From positions 1-64,000 of the forward strand of contig CAVPNY010000002.1 of assembly GCA_963706905.1 (NCBI GenBank): a DNA stretch of 64,000 bases. Reading direction: 5' to 3'. Within the stretch, counting starts at the first letter, position 1, and every line of letters begins with the position of its first letter. The stretch comes from CAVPNY01 sp963706905 (GTDB taxonomy: Bacteria; Chloroflexota; Anaerolineae; Anaerolineales; UBA4823). Made by a program: the position numbers and the translations under genes. The notes under the pieces were generated by a model, which worked only from the letters and a program-made list of their open reading frames with translations, did not search any database and was not told where the DNA came from. Of the stretch, positions 53,923 through 63,820 are shown piece by piece.

Positions 53923-54424
53923 TTAAGGCTCCGTTCCCGTCGGAGGCGGATTGGGTATGCCGGAAGTACCATTATTTACGATCTGTATTTGGCTGGCGGT
54001 GATATTTCCATCATCATCTGGTTGGCCGGTTACCATCACCCGCACGCCAGGCTGGAGATCGGTGATGGCTGCCGACGCGTATTTCTCGATGCGGGTATCT
54101 TCTGTTAGATTGACCGTGGTGACATCCTGGGCGGTGCTGATCGTGATCACATCCCCGTCAATGGTCTTCACCACGCCGGTCGTGCCGCGGCCAGAAAGAC
54201 CCATCCCGCCGTCGCTCGGAGGCTGCATCCCCTCCGGCAAGTTGCCGCCAGGGAATTGGCCTGGCTGCGGCATTTCACCTTGTGTCATCCCGCGATCCTG
54301 CATGAATCTCAGCCCGCGCCTGATCGGCCTGGTTGGTCTGAAAGGTTATTCCGCCATAAAAGCTGCTCCCGGCGATCAGGGCCGCCAGTAAAATCGCTCC
54401 AATAATGATCAAGACCTTTTTCAT
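53923..54424 (-). CDS. exported DUF5666-like protein (one frame break)
   Basis: About 166 codons. MKKVLIIIGAILLAALIAGS is a signal anchor starting at ATG 54424. After a one-base break near 54300 the frame resumes at FMQDRGMTQGEMPQPGQ. A Gly/Pro/Met-rich stretch leads to a DUF5666-type small beta-barrel (GTTGVVKTIDGDVITISTAQ, VRVMVTGQPDDDGNITASQI), ending in a proline-rich tail. It sits between the adaptor and the ATPase of a MacAB-like operon, so it may be an accessory surface part of that system. Confidence 0.6.
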
Positions 54425-54522
54425 TTTGACTCCAGTGTTCTCTCTGTTTGATTTGCCTAGTGAGCTCATCTATTCTTGCTCTATCGCTCATCCAGGCTCT
54501 TGCATTGCGTTGATGCCGCGTC

Positions 54523-56136
54523 TTACGGCATGATCATGATCCCGCCGCCGTCAGGGGGTCCACCTTCGAACGGCTGCCTGAAGGTGCCTGTCTCGCTGGA
54601 TGATGCCGATGAGGCGGTAGTACCGCTGAGCACCACCACATCGCCTTCTCGCAACTGGTCGCTGAATACTTCCGTCATCGAGCTGCCGGTCAGGCCGACC
54701 GTTACCGGGACGGAGATTTGCGCGCCTTCGAACAAGACTGTGACATACTTCTGCCCACTGCTGGTACGGATCGCCTTGTTCGGTACGAGCAGGGCGTCAT
54801 CGACCTGATCGGTGATGATTGTCACCGAAGCCGTCATCCCGGGAAGGATGGATGCATCTGCATCTGTGACGCGCACGGTGACCGGATAATTGACGATACC
54901 CTGAGAAACACTGCCGACCATGCCGATCTCAGTCACTTCACCGGTGTACTGCTTGTCCGCGATAGCGTCAAACTCGAGGGTAGCCGGCTGGCCGACCTTA
55001 AGACTCGCCAGGTCCATTTCGGAGACTGACAGGTCAATGTAGAGAGAGGTCAGGTCATCGAGACGGAAGGCAGTATCGCCTGCACTCACCAGATCGCCGG
55101 TTTTAATATCAACTTCAGTTACCGTTCCGGCAAAGGGCGCCAACAATTGGGATTGTTCTAACGTGGCTTCAGCAGCATCGACGGCAGACTGAGCCGCGGC
55201 GATGTCTGCATCGCTGGGTCCGTTTTTCACACGATCCCACTCGCGTTGGGCGTCGGCTAACGTGGCTTCCGCCAGCGCCACTGCCGCCTGGCTGGTGCCA
55301 TCTTGTGCGTTGTCCCAGTTTGTCTGAGCCGCTTCCAAATTGGCTTGTGCTACGGCTACCTCGGCATCGGCTTGAGCGATCTCATTATCGGTATAGCCAA
55401 GCACATACCAGTTATAGGTTGCGAAGGCTTTGTCCATTGCCTGTTGGGCTGACACAAGATTGTTGAGCGCGTTAGCACGCTCAAGGTTGGTCAGCCGCCT
55501 GCTTTTCAGATTGTTATATTTCCACAAAGCTTGCTTGTAAGCCTGTTTTGCCAGCAGGTAATCCGTTTCAGCCTTCTCGATAACCAGCTCATCGGTCGAA
55601 TGTGGGTAATTCATCTTTATCCGGTCGCGTTCAGCATCTTTCAGCGCATCCTGCGCCTCAGCCAGAGCTAATTGGGCTTGGCTGCTCTCTTCAGCGGCCG
55701 TCTGTTTCAGGCTGGACAGGTTCTTCTGCGCATCTTCCAGCGCTTGAGCGGCTTCCGCCTGCTGGAGGGTTGAATTTAATAGATCCTCCAACGACTGCTG
55801 GGCGTCGATTAGATCTTGCCTGGCCGCGATCATATCGGTTGAGAGGGTGTCCGGGTCCAATTCTGCCAGCACCTGGTCTTCCTGCACCACATCGCCGGAC
55901 TGGAGGGTAATCTCATCCACCTTGCCTGAGGTTTGCCAGACGATGGTTGCGCTCTGACCGGAACGTGTGTTGCCGGATGAGCTCAATTCAGATGCCAGCG
56001 AACCGCTCTCGACTGTTGCGGTCTGCACCTCGTCCGTACTGGCAGCCTGATTGCTGGCGATTGCCCGATATGCCAGACCTCCGGCAACCAGGACAACCAT
56101 CACGATCCCAATAATTAACATGACTTTCTTATTCAC
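54523..56136 (-). CDS. HlyD/MacA-type periplasmic adaptor, long coiled coil
   Basis: A 537-residue membrane fusion protein. GTG 56136 lies seven bases after AGGAGG. The N-terminal membrane segment (VMLIIGIVMVVLVAGGLAYR) is followed by a biotinyl-lipoyl half (VDEITLQSGDVVQEDQVLAE), then about 230 residues of Ala/Gln/Glu-rich coiled coil. The second lipoyl half is LLAPFAGTVTEVDIKTGDLV. Beta-barrel and membrane-proximal domains follow. The tail is Gly/Pro-rich (PPDGGGIMIMP). First gene of the MacAB-like operon, divergent to the two-component genes. Confidence 0.88.
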   Translation of the reverse strand: MNKKVMLIIGIVMVVLVAGGLAYRAIASNQAASTDEVQTATVESGSLASELSSSGNTRSGQSATIVWQTSGKVDEITLQSGDVVQEDQVLAELDPDTLSTDMIAARQDLIDAQQSLEDLLNSTLQQAEAAQALEDAQKNLSSLKQTAAEESSQAQLALAEAQDALKDAERDRIKMNYPHSTDELVIEKAETDYLLAKQAYKQALWKYNNLKSRRLTNLERANALNNLVSAQQAMDKAFATYNWYVLGYTDNEIAQADAEVAVAQANLEAAQTNWDNAQDGTSQAAVALAEATLADAQREWDRVKNGPSDADIAAAQSAVDAAEATLEQSQLLAPFAGTVTEVDIKTGDLVSAGDTAFRLDDLTSLYIDLSVSEMDLASLKVGQPATLEFDAIADKQYTGEVTEIGMVGSVSQGIVNYPVTVRVTDADASILPGMTASVTIITDQVDDALLVPNKAIRTSSGQKYVTVLFEGAQISVPVTVGLTGSSMTEVFSDQLREGDVVVLSGTTASSASSSETGTFRQPFEGGPPDGGGIMIMP

Positions 56137-56210
56137 TTTATGCCTCCTAAAAGTGTGATGCCTCGATAAAATGACCTATTCCATCTTACAGCTGGAATTC
56201 TAAGTTCCGA

Positions 56211-56289
56211 GGCTGTGAGAAAGCCAAGAAAAAGCTGTGAATCAGTTGAGAAATTTCCCATTGATCTCCTTTCACAGCAATTTCTCAGC
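56211..56289. promoter_or_regulatory. cluster of five GCTGTGAAA-like boxes
   Basis: GCTGTGAGA (from 56212), GCTGTGAAT (from 56234), GTTGAGAAA (56245-56253), and on the other strand GCTGTGAAA (56278-56270) and GCTGAGAAA (56289-56281). They lie in the 200-base gap between the divergent adaptor gene (start 56136) and response-regulator gene (start 56339). Repeated short boxes in such a position are typical for OmpR-class regulator binding. The role is inferred. Confidence 0.45.
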
Positions 56290-56338
56290 ATGTTCGCGTA
56301 TAGTTGAATTTGTGGCAAAATAGAAGTGAGATAAGAAT

Positions 56339-57016
56339 ATGCCTACCGTACTGATTGTGGATGACGATCTAAAGTTGCTCAAAATGCTCCAGCGCACGCT
56401 GATGTATGAAAATCTGAACGTGCTCACCGCCACCAACGGACACGAGGCGCTGCCGGTTGTGCTCACCCAGCATCCTGATTTGATCATCCTGGATTGGATG
56501 ATGCCCAAGATGGATGGACTGACTTTGATCCGGAAATTGCGAGACCAGGAGAATCGAACACCAGTGCTGATGCTCACCGCCCGCGATGCCGTTGAGAACC
56601 GGGTAGAAGGATTGGAAGGCGGAGCCGATGACTATCTGGTTAAGCCCTTCGCGCCCGCTGAACTGGTGGCGCGCGTGCATGCCCTGCTGCGCCGTATCGA
56701 AGCCCATCCTGATAGCCAGACGGTGGCGTATGCCGGGGTTGTGATCGATCCGGTCACCCATGAAGCGCGCCGCGGTGATATGATCCTCAAACTCACGGTG
56801 ACAGAATTCAACCTGTTATATTTATTGTTGCGCAACCCGCGCCATGTGCTTGAGCGTGGGCAAATCCTGAATGAAGTGTGGGGTTATGATTTTGGAGGCG
56901 ATGACAATGTGCTGGAAGTGTATATCGGCTATCTGCGCAAGAAGCTCGAAGCCGGCGGTCAGTCGCGCTTGATCCATACTGTGCGCGGGGTTGGTTACGT
57001 TTTGCGGGAGAAATGA
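56339..57016 (+). CDS. OmpR-family response regulator
   Basis: A 225-residue regulator. The receiver domain has the acidic pocket in VLIVDDDLK, the phospho-acceptor aspartate in LIILDWMMPKMDG, and the lysine in DDYLVKPFAPAEL. A winged-helix DNA-binding domain follows (LTVTEFNLLYLLLRNPRHVL, NVLEVYIGYLRKKLE, IHTVRGVGYVLRE). The stop overlaps the kinase start by four bases, so the two are co-translated. It likely binds the box cluster upstream and controls the divergent adaptor/ABC operon. Confidence 0.92.
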   Translation: MPTVLIVDDDLKLLKMLQRTLMYENLNVLTATNGHEALPVVLTQHPDLIILDWMMPKMDGLTLIRKLRDQENRTPVLMLTARDAVENRVEGLEGGADDYLVKPFAPAELVARVHALLRRIEAHPDSQTVAYAGVVIDPVTHEARRGDMILKLTVTEFNLLYLLLRNPRHVLERGQILNEVWGYDFGGDDNVLEVYIGYLRKKLEAGGQSRLIHTVRGVGYVLREK

Positions 57017-58467
57017 TGTCGATCCGCTTACGCCTTACCTTACTTTACAGTGCTATCCTGGCGCTGACATTGATTATTTTTGGTGTTGCCCTGTACACGA
57101 TCCAGGCGCGCACAACGCTGGAAGCGCTTAAAAGCGACTTGATGCGGAGCAGCGAACGCATCGCTGCGGCTGTCTTATGGTCCTACCAGCATCCGTCTCA
57201 GCTACAGCCACAACCAGAGCCAGGCCGGGAGCTGCCGCCCGTTCCGTTCGAGACTTTCTCCAGTGATACCGCTTTTCAGGGCTTGCGTGAGCGCGAGATT
57301 GTGCGCGTGCTGAATACCCAGGGCAGTCTGGTGGCCAGCCCATTCGGTGTGGCAGAGGATGCCCTGCCGCTCAGCAATTCCGGCCTCCAGACGCTGCGCA
57401 ACCAGGACGCGGTGTGGGAAATTAGCTCAACGGAGAGTGGACGTCTATTGATTTATAACCGTCCAATCCTCTCAGAAGGGCAGGTGGTTTTCATAATGCA
57501 GGTAGCCCGCTCGCTCGCCGAGCGTGATCAGTCGCTGGCCGGACTCAGCACCACCTTGCTCGTTGCCAGCCTGCTGACCATCTTGATCGCATTCGGCATC
57601 GGCTGGGTGCTGTCCGGGCTTACCCTGCGCCCGATCCATCGCATCACGCAGACGGCTCAGGAGATCGGCAATGAGAGCGACTTCTCCCGGCGAGTGGATT
57701 ACAGCGGCCCGAACGACGAGATCGGCCAGCTGGCCAAGACCTTCAATTCGATGCTGTCGCGCCTGCAAGATGCTTACCAGCGCGTAAGTCAGGCTTTAAG
57801 CATGCAGCGCGAATTTGTCGCGGATGTGTCCCACGAGCTGCGCACACCGCTGACCACGGTGCGCGGCAACCTCGAGCTGTTGCGCCGCGATCCGCCTTTG
57901 GCTGAGGCGGAGCAAGATGATGTGCTCACGGATATGGTGGATGAAAGCGACCGCTTAATCCGCCTGGTCAATGGACTGCTGATCCTGGCGCGTGCCGACG
58001 CAGGGCGCATTCTGGTGCACGAACGCATCGAGGTGAATCCCATTATAGAGGAGGTCTGCCGCCAGGCCCAGCAGCTAGACGAGCAGCGGGAGATCACCGC
58101 GGCGTTACAGGATGTTACCGTGCTGGGCGATCGGGATGCTCTCAAGCAGGTTTTGTTGATCCTGTTGGATAATGCCCTCAAGCATACTCAAGGGCCAGTA
58201 ACGATCTTAGCCAAGCCGGTGGGTGACCAGGTCGCCATCTCAGTGCAGGACGCCGGCCCTGGCATCCCCTCTGAAATACTTCAGCACGTTTTCGACCGCT
58301 TTTACCGGGGCGACGCTAATCCACAAATACCCGGTTTCGGGCTGGGGCTGCCCATCGCCAAGGCGCTGGTCGAAGAGATGGGCGGGACAATTACCATCGA
58401 TAGCCTACCGGGTAGCGGCAGTGTTGTGCGATTTCAACTCCCCCAATACTTGCCTGAAAAGGAATAG
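57013..58467 (+). CDS. two-component sensor histidine kinase
   Basis: A 484-residue membrane kinase. Two transmembrane helices (LTLLYSAILALTLIIFGVAL; TTLLVASLLTILIAFGIGWV) flank an extracytoplasmic sensor of about 130 residues. HAMP (LRPIHRITQTAQEIGNESDF), HisKA with phospho-histidine in VADVSHELRTPLTTVRGNLE, and the ATPase boxes LILLDNALKHTQG, QDAGPGIPSEIL and GFGLGLPIAKALVEEMGG are all present. It pairs with the upstream response regulator. The signal it senses is unknown; efflux control is suggested by position. Confidence 0.92.
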   Translation: MMSIRLRLTLLYSAILALTLIIFGVALYTIQARTTLEALKSDLMRSSERIAAAVLWSYQHPSQLQPQPEPGRELPPVPFETFSSDTAFQGLREREIVRVLNTQGSLVASPFGVAEDALPLSNSGLQTLRNQDAVWEISSTESGRLLIYNRPILSEGQVVFIMQVARSLAERDQSLAGLSTTLLVASLLTILIAFGIGWVLSGLTLRPIHRITQTAQEIGNESDFSRRVDYSGPNDEIGQLAKTFNSMLSRLQDAYQRVSQALSMQREFVADVSHELRTPLTTVRGNLELLRRDPPLAEAEQDDVLTDMVDESDRLIRLVNGLLILARADAGRILVHERIEVNPIIEEVCRQAQQLDEQREITAALQDVTVLGDRDALKQVLLILLDNALKHTQGPVTILAKPVGDQVAISVQDAGPGIPSEILQHVFDRFYRGDANPQIPGFGLGLPIAKALVEEMGGTITIDSLPGSGSVVRFQLPQYLPEKE

Positions 58468-58470
58468 GCT

Positions 58471-59130
58471 TTATACCCCATGTTCGGCGCGGTGCTTGAT
58501 ACCGTGCAGCATCTTGCGTTCCATGACAAAGGACACTGGTTCAGTCAGCCGCCATAAAAGGGTTAAATCAGGGCTGAATGCGAGTCTTTGGCGCACAAAA
58601 AGACGCGTGGTTTTCTCGTCTAACGCCTCCAAGGTGAATTGCCAGGTCGCAATGGAATAGCCTTTCCCGCGTTCTTTGGTATACAAAACGACCTGTTCCG
58701 ATTTTGGATCGGCGCTGATCAGAATCAGTGCCCGGCCAGGTTCGCTTGATACCACGCTGAAGCAGGGGTAGCCTTTTGGCCCCAGTCGGATCAGGTCGCC
58801 GGGTATTAAGTTCTGATATTCAGGGATAATCCGATCCACACTGTGAATATGGCAGCCTGCCAGGTTTTCCAGGCTGTCATAGCTGTATAACCCGCCGCGC
58901 CCCTGTCCCAGCTGCGCAAGCCACGGCCAGACTCCCTCAGCCGGCGCCTGGATAGTGATCGCTCTGGTACAGCCCATCATCGGCGCGGGCACTAACTCGT
59001 CACCAGGCATTGTACGCTGAACCTCTTCGGGCTGTGCGCCCCAACGGTTATACCAGCCGCGCAGCACAGGCGAGAGGATCAGGGTACCTCCAACTTGTAT
59101 AGCGCCTAAAACGGATTCAAATAAGCTCAT
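58471..59130 (-). CDS. SRPBCC-domain protein
   Basis: 219 residues. A hydrophobic helix (LGAIQVGGTLILSPVLRGW) is followed by a START/SRPBCC-like domain: TRAITIQAPAEGVWPWLAQLGQGRGG, LYSYDSLENL, and WQFTLEALDEKTTRLFVRQR. Such folds bind hydrophobic ligands. It is convergent with the kinase gene. 59131-59342 downstream on the other side holds no gene that I can support. Confidence 0.65.
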   Translation of the reverse strand: MSLFESVLGAIQVGGTLILSPVLRGWYNRWGAQPEEVQRTMPGDELVPAPMMGCTRAITIQAPAEGVWPWLAQLGQGRGGLYSYDSLENLAGCHIHSVDRIIPEYQNLIPGDLIRLGPKGYPCFSVVSSEPGRALILISADPKSEQVVLYTKERGKGYSIATWQFTLEALDEKTTRLFVRQRLAFSPDLTLLWRLTEPVSFVMERKMLHGIKHRAEHGV

Positions 59131-59342
59131 AAACTCACTTCAGTTGTACAGGTTTAGGATGGATTCGATTTCCGCAGGATATACTTCAATAGCCTGTCAG
59201 CCACCGCAGACGATCAGCTAAATTGTTGACGAGGATCCAAGTCGGGGTGTGTACCCGATGGGCTATCAAAAGGATGTGTACGGAAGCCGGGTTAGTGTCC
59301 AGGTCAGGTTCGTGGATTGCGTGCTTCCATATCATCGAGGTG

Positions 59343-60566
59343 TTACTGACTTTCACCGAACTGCACCTCGACACTCATGCCTTCCCGCAGACCCGGGGGA
59401 AGTGAATTTAGATCAATCGTCGTTGTGTAAACCACATCCCCGCCCAGGGTTTCGGCCAGCGGTGCGATCTCAGATACGCGCCCGGATATCTCCTGATTTA
59501 ACGCTTTAATCAGTATGGTGACCAACTGGCCTACCTCGACCTGAGGAATATCCTTCTCGCTCAGGTCGGTGGTCTTGATGCGGGGGTGCTCTAGATCGGC
59601 CAGCGCCAGGATCGCCTGACCTGGGATGACCCATTCGCCGCTCTGGAAGTTTACTTGCGTGACTATGCCCGCAAAGGGCGCCTTCATTTCCAGGTTATCC
59701 AGGCTGGCGCGCACCGCGGCCGCCTGAGCCTGAGCATTCTGAATGCGCGCCTCGGCCAGCTCTACCTCGGCGGGATCCGGCCCATTCTGGTAAAGAGCAT
59801 ACCTGTCTTCAGCCAGTTTGAGGCGGGCCTGGGCGATCTCCAGCTCGGTTTGCGCCTGCGCCATGTCGAACTCGGGAACGAACACGCCCGTTAGCCGGTT
59901 TAGCTGCTTCACGGCATTGTCGTATTGCTCTTGGGCGTCGGCCAGCTTGCTGAGTAGCCTGGCCCGGCGCAGGTCATTCTCAGGTTTGTTGGCGTAAGGC
60001 TGATAGTCCTTCTTGGCCTGATCCAGGGTGCGCTTGGCCAACGCCACGTTCGAGCGCGCCACGTCGATATCGATCGCCTCCGAGGGGACGCCGAAGCCGG
60101 TGATTTTCTGCTCTGCATCCCTCAATGCCTCCCGAGCATCATTCAAGGCCTGCAATGCGGCGATCTGCTCTTCTGGCAGGTCATCCGTGAGCCTTTGCAG
60201 GGCCTGCTCAGCGGTCAATATCTCCAGCTCAGCTCCCGAAAGAGATGCTTGTAACTGCTCGGCTCCCGCCAGGCGCGCCAGCACCTGACCTGCCTCTACC
60301 GGATCGCCAACCGCCACCTCCATGGATTCAAGATTGCCCCCCGAGGTGAACGCCATTCTGGCATCTTTGGCCGGTACCACTACTCCCGATGCGATCACAC
60401 CGCCGCTTTCAAATTGGGGCGAAGTCTGCGCAGATCCGTTGCCGCTGTTCAGCACGATGGTGGGCAGCGGCGTGGGAGTCGCCCTGTTGAATGCGCTGCA
60501 CCCAGCCAGGGTAACAGCTGTCAGCAGAACTAGTGCGAATATGATCACCAGTGCCTTGACTTTCAT
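59343..60566 (-). CDS. HlyD-family adaptor lipoprotein
   Basis: A 407-residue membrane fusion protein with a lipobox (LLTAVTLAGC). The first lipoyl half is ESMEVAVGDPVEAGQVLARL, then about 170 residues of coiled coil, the second half MKAPFAGIVTQVNFQSGEWV, and a beta-barrel ending in VEVQFGESQ. It overlaps the ATPase gene upstream by four bases. Being a lipoprotein it differs from the membrane-anchored adaptor of the other operon. Confidence 0.87.
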   Translation of the reverse strand: MKVKALVIIFALVLLTAVTLAGCSAFNRATPTPLPTIVLNSGNGSAQTSPQFESGGVIASGVVVPAKDARMAFTSGGNLESMEVAVGDPVEAGQVLARLAGAEQLQASLSGAELEILTAEQALQRLTDDLPEEQIAALQALNDAREALRDAEQKITGFGVPSEAIDIDVARSNVALAKRTLDQAKKDYQPYANKPENDLRRARLLSKLADAQEQYDNAVKQLNRLTGVFVPEFDMAQAQTELEIAQARLKLAEDRYALYQNGPDPAEVELAEARIQNAQAQAAAVRASLDNLEMKAPFAGIVTQVNFQSGEWVIPGQAILALADLEHPRIKTTDLSEKDIPQVEVGQLVTILIKALNQEISGRVSEIAPLAETLGGDVVYTTTIDLNSLPPGLREGMSVEVQFGESQ

Positions 60567-61273
60567 TCTTTGTCTCCTGAACCAACCAGCTCTTCTGTGC
60601 TGTTCTCAACGATCACCCCATCCCGCAGGGTGACCACGCGCCGGGCGTAGCTGATCACGCGTGGGTCGTGCGTGGCAAAAACGAAGGTAACGCCAGTTTC
60701 TTGATTAAGGCGGGTCATCGTTTCCATCACCTGCTTGCCATTGGGCGTGTCCAGGTTGGCAGTTGGCTCGTCTGCCAGGACCAGCGCCGGTTTCGTCGCC
60801 AGGGCGCGCGCCACCGCCACGCGCTGCTGCTCCCCGCCGCTCAGCTGGTCGGGGCGATGGTGAGCGCGGTCGGTCAGGTCAACCGATTCGAGCAGGTGCA
60901 TGATGCGTTCCCGGCGCTCTGAGGCGCCTAGCCCGTTCAAGAGCAGTGGCATCTCGATATTCTCGTAAGCTGTCAGGGTCGGGATCAGGGCAAAGAACTG
61001 GAAGATAAACCCGATCGTCCCGCGACGCATATCGGCGCGCTGGTTGCGGTTGAGCTTGCTGACATCTTTGCCATTGATATACACCTGCCCGCTGGTCGGT
61101 TGGTCAAGGCAGCCGATTAACTGTAAAAGCGTGGTCTTTCCCGAGCCAGAAGGCCCGACCAGGGCGGTAAATTCGCCGCTCTCAATGGAAAGATTAACTC
61201 CGCGTAGGGCATGTGTTTCGACCTGGCCAATCTTGAATACCCGGGTGACATTCTCAATTTTAGTGACTTCCAT
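60563..61273 (-). CDS. LolD/MacB-type ABC ATPase
   Basis: A 236-residue ATPase. Walker A is GPSGSGKTTLLQLIGC, the signature LSGGEQQRVAVARAL, Walker B LVLADEPTANLD, H-loop ATHDPRVI. It lies between two FtsX-type permease genes upstream and a HlyD adaptor downstream on the same strand. The four together form a complete export or lipoprotein-handling system. Confidence 0.9.
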   Translation of the reverse strand: MEVTKIENVTRVFKIGQVETHALRGVNLSIESGEFTALVGPSGSGKTTLLQLIGCLDQPTSGQVYINGKDVSKLNRNQRADMRRGTIGFIFQFFALIPTLTAYENIEMPLLLNGLGASERRERIMHLLESVDLTDRAHHRPDQLSGGEQQRVAVARALATKPALVLADEPTANLDTPNGKQVMETMTRLNQETGVTFVFATHDPRVISYARRVVTLRDGVIVENSTEELVGSGDKE

Positions 61274-61302
61274 GTTGTTCTCCTTCGGATAACGATTATC
61301 CG

Positions 61303-62522
61303 TTATTTCTCAGCACGCAGCGCCTGCACGGGTTCCATGCGGGCAGCCAGTACGGCCGGGTAAAGCCCGGCCAGCAACGTGACCACCAGGGCCAGGATGG
61401 ACAGGTTGACTGTGTCTTCCAAAGTCAAGCTTGGCGTGAATCGTATCGCTGAACAAGACTCCGGTGATGCCAAAATCGCCGATGAAAATACCGTAGCGGG
61501 TGAAATAGGCGATAATCAGACCACCCAGGATCAGCCCGATGATGATCCCGCCCACCGCCAGCAGGCTGGACTCGGCCAGGAACATGGCCATGATGCGACG
61601 GCCTCGCATGCCGATGGCTGAGAGGATGCCGATCTCACGTGTGCGCTCGAAGACAGCCATGACCAGGGTGTTGACGATCACGGTGGCAGTGATGCCCAGC
61701 ACAATCAAGTAGAAGAAGACCATGTAGCTATTTGCCATCTCCTCGTACGCGAGCAGAAATTCGTTCATTTTCTTCCAGTTCAAAACCTCGTAATTCGGAG
61801 CCTGCACCGCAGCGACAACAGCATCCGTTTGGGCGGTGTCATTCAGCAGGACAAAAATCGTGCTGGCATGGTTCTCAGCCTGGGCAATAGCCTGTGCCTT
61901 GGCGAGCGGCATCAGCACGGTGATGGTGTCAAAGCCGCTGGTCTGCTGTGGAGTAGATGCCCCGGATGGTAAAGGTCTGTTCAGCTATCTCGCCGTTGGA
62001 CGTGTTGACCGACAGGTTGAGCTGGTCGCCATCGTTCAGCGCTAGCTTATCTGCCAGCGGTTTGCCGATCAGGATGCCTTCGCGATCATCAGGGGTGAGA
62101 AATTCGCCGCTGAGCATCCCATCCCGGTAAGGCGCATTGGCTTCAGAGAGCGGATCAATGCCATATATCCTTACGCCTGCTGATTCGTCACGCACGGAGG
62201 CAATCCCGCTGGCGAACAGGCGCGGCGTGGCCGCTTTCACTTGCTCCAGTGCAGCGATTTGAGCCGCGACTGCGTCTGGATCCTCAATCAGATCCGCCCA
62301 TTTGAGGCTGGTTTTAATCTCGTCATACGATTTTGCTCGCACTTGAAGATGACCACTTTGCAGGCGGATAGCTGTTTCGAGGGCGGTACCCATCTCTCCC
62401 TCGATGATCGATGCCATAAACAGCAGCAAGGTCAGCCCCATCCCCAGCGCCAGGGCAGAAAAGAATGAACGCCGGCGATTGCGACCCAGATTTCGAAGTG
62501 CCATTTTGAAGAGTTGGATCAT
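61303..62522 (-). CDS. FtsX/LolC-type ABC permease (two frame breaks)
   Basis: About 405 codons. MIQLFKMALRNLGRNRRRSF starts at ATG 62522. The extracytoplasmic domain runs to about 61945, where one base is lost or gained (YSTADQRL should read on to TSGFDTITVLMP). The C-terminal helices (MVFFYLIVLGITATVIVNTL, FERTREIGILSAIGMRGRRI) follow. A second break near 61420 is needed to reach the family end MEPVQALRAEK at TAA 61305-61303. Partner of the ATPase encoded next. Confidence 0.78.
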
Positions 62523-62529
62523 TTCAACC

Positions 62530-63763
62530 TCACACTTTATGCAGGGCCTGGGCAGGCTCTTTGACCGGCGGCCTCGCGGGCCGGGATCAGGGCTGCCAGG
62601 GCAGCAATGATCGCCACCGTTAGCTGCTCGACTGACCAGCTTTTCCATACCCCAGCTGGGATAAACCTTCTCGTTGATCAGCGCCATGTAACTGGTGAGA
62701 CTCGAGAAGGCGGTGAAATCCAGGCCGAAATAGCCTGAGCAGGCCATTGAGAGCCAGGCCCATGACGATGCCCGCCCCCACGCCCACCAGCCCGATCAGC
62801 GTCCCTTCCAGGATGAACAACCAGGAAATCTGGCGCGGCCGGAAACCCAACGCACCGAGTACCCCGATCTCACGGCTCCGCTCGTAGACCGCCATCAGCA
62901 GCAGGTTGAGAATGCCAATCCCGGCGATCAGCATAATTACCACGCTCATTACGTTCATCGCCGCGCCTTTTGAAGAGATCGCCGTGGTAAGCTCTGGGTA
63001 ATTGGTTTCCCAGGAACTCAATCTCGTAACCAGGCAATCCGGTTTCAGTGCGGCAATGACAGCGGCCTCTTGCCCAAGCTGCTTCAGAATCACGCCTACC
63101 TCGGTAGACTGTTCAGCTAATCCATACAAATCCTGCGCTTCGCCCAGGGACATATACACGGTGCGCTTTTCGATGTCTGGGATGTTCAGAGTCATAAACG
63201 CCGATCACGGTCATGGTGCGCTGGCGCATCTGGTCGTGCGTGGAGCGACCGGTGAGCGTGACGCGATCACCAACTTTAGCTCCCATGGCTTCCGCCAACC
63301 CTTTACCGATGAAGATCACATCCCCGATCATCGGGAGCCAGGAATCTCCCGGCAATGACATTTTGCGCAGTAATATTCGCCTGCGCCTCCTTCTCGGGTT
63401 CAATGCCGATGATGCCCACCGCGAAAGCCCCTTCCGGGCTGGTGATCAACCCGCCGGTATTGATGCGGCGCGTGGCTACCTGGACCAGGGGATTGGCTTC
63501 AGCGGCATCCACCACCGCCTGGTCATTTGCCAGCGGCAGCAGCGGAGACTGGTTGGCTTTAGCGCGGTAGCCCAGAGCATGGATCTGGATGTTGCCTCCC
63601 AGGACTTTGATAGCGTTGCCATAAATCGCCTGGTTAAACCAACGATCAGGCCATCGTACATCATCATCATAGACAATGTGAGGCCCATCGCCAGAATAAT
63701 GATCAGTGTCCGGCGGCGATGGCGCCAGACATTGCGCCAGGCTAGGCGTAGGTATAATCTCAT
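62530..63763 (-). pseudogene. FtsX/LolC-type ABC permease, about five frame breaks
   Basis: About 410 codons. The start MRLYLRLAWRNVWRHRRRTL (ATG 63763) and the C-terminus ERSREIGVLGALGFRPRQIS with FILEGTLIGLVGVGAGIV are clear. Between them segments in different frames give EANPLVQVATRRINTGGLIT, DVIFIGKGLAEAMGAKVGDR and IPDIEKRTVYMSLGEAQDLY. The gene ends at TGA 62532-62530, seven bases before the second permease. The lesion density is too high for one random event. It is either pseudogenised or in a stretch of poor sequence. Confidence 0.72.
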
Positions 63764-63820
63764 GTTTGGCATTCCTTTCTACAAAGCTTTGGCATTATTG
63801 TTTCCAAAGACTGAACAAAA

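Noticed and set aside
59186..59374. Short frames on both strands in the 59131-59342 gap
   Set aside because: No ribosome sites, no motifs and low-complexity translations. I see nothing supportable in this gap.
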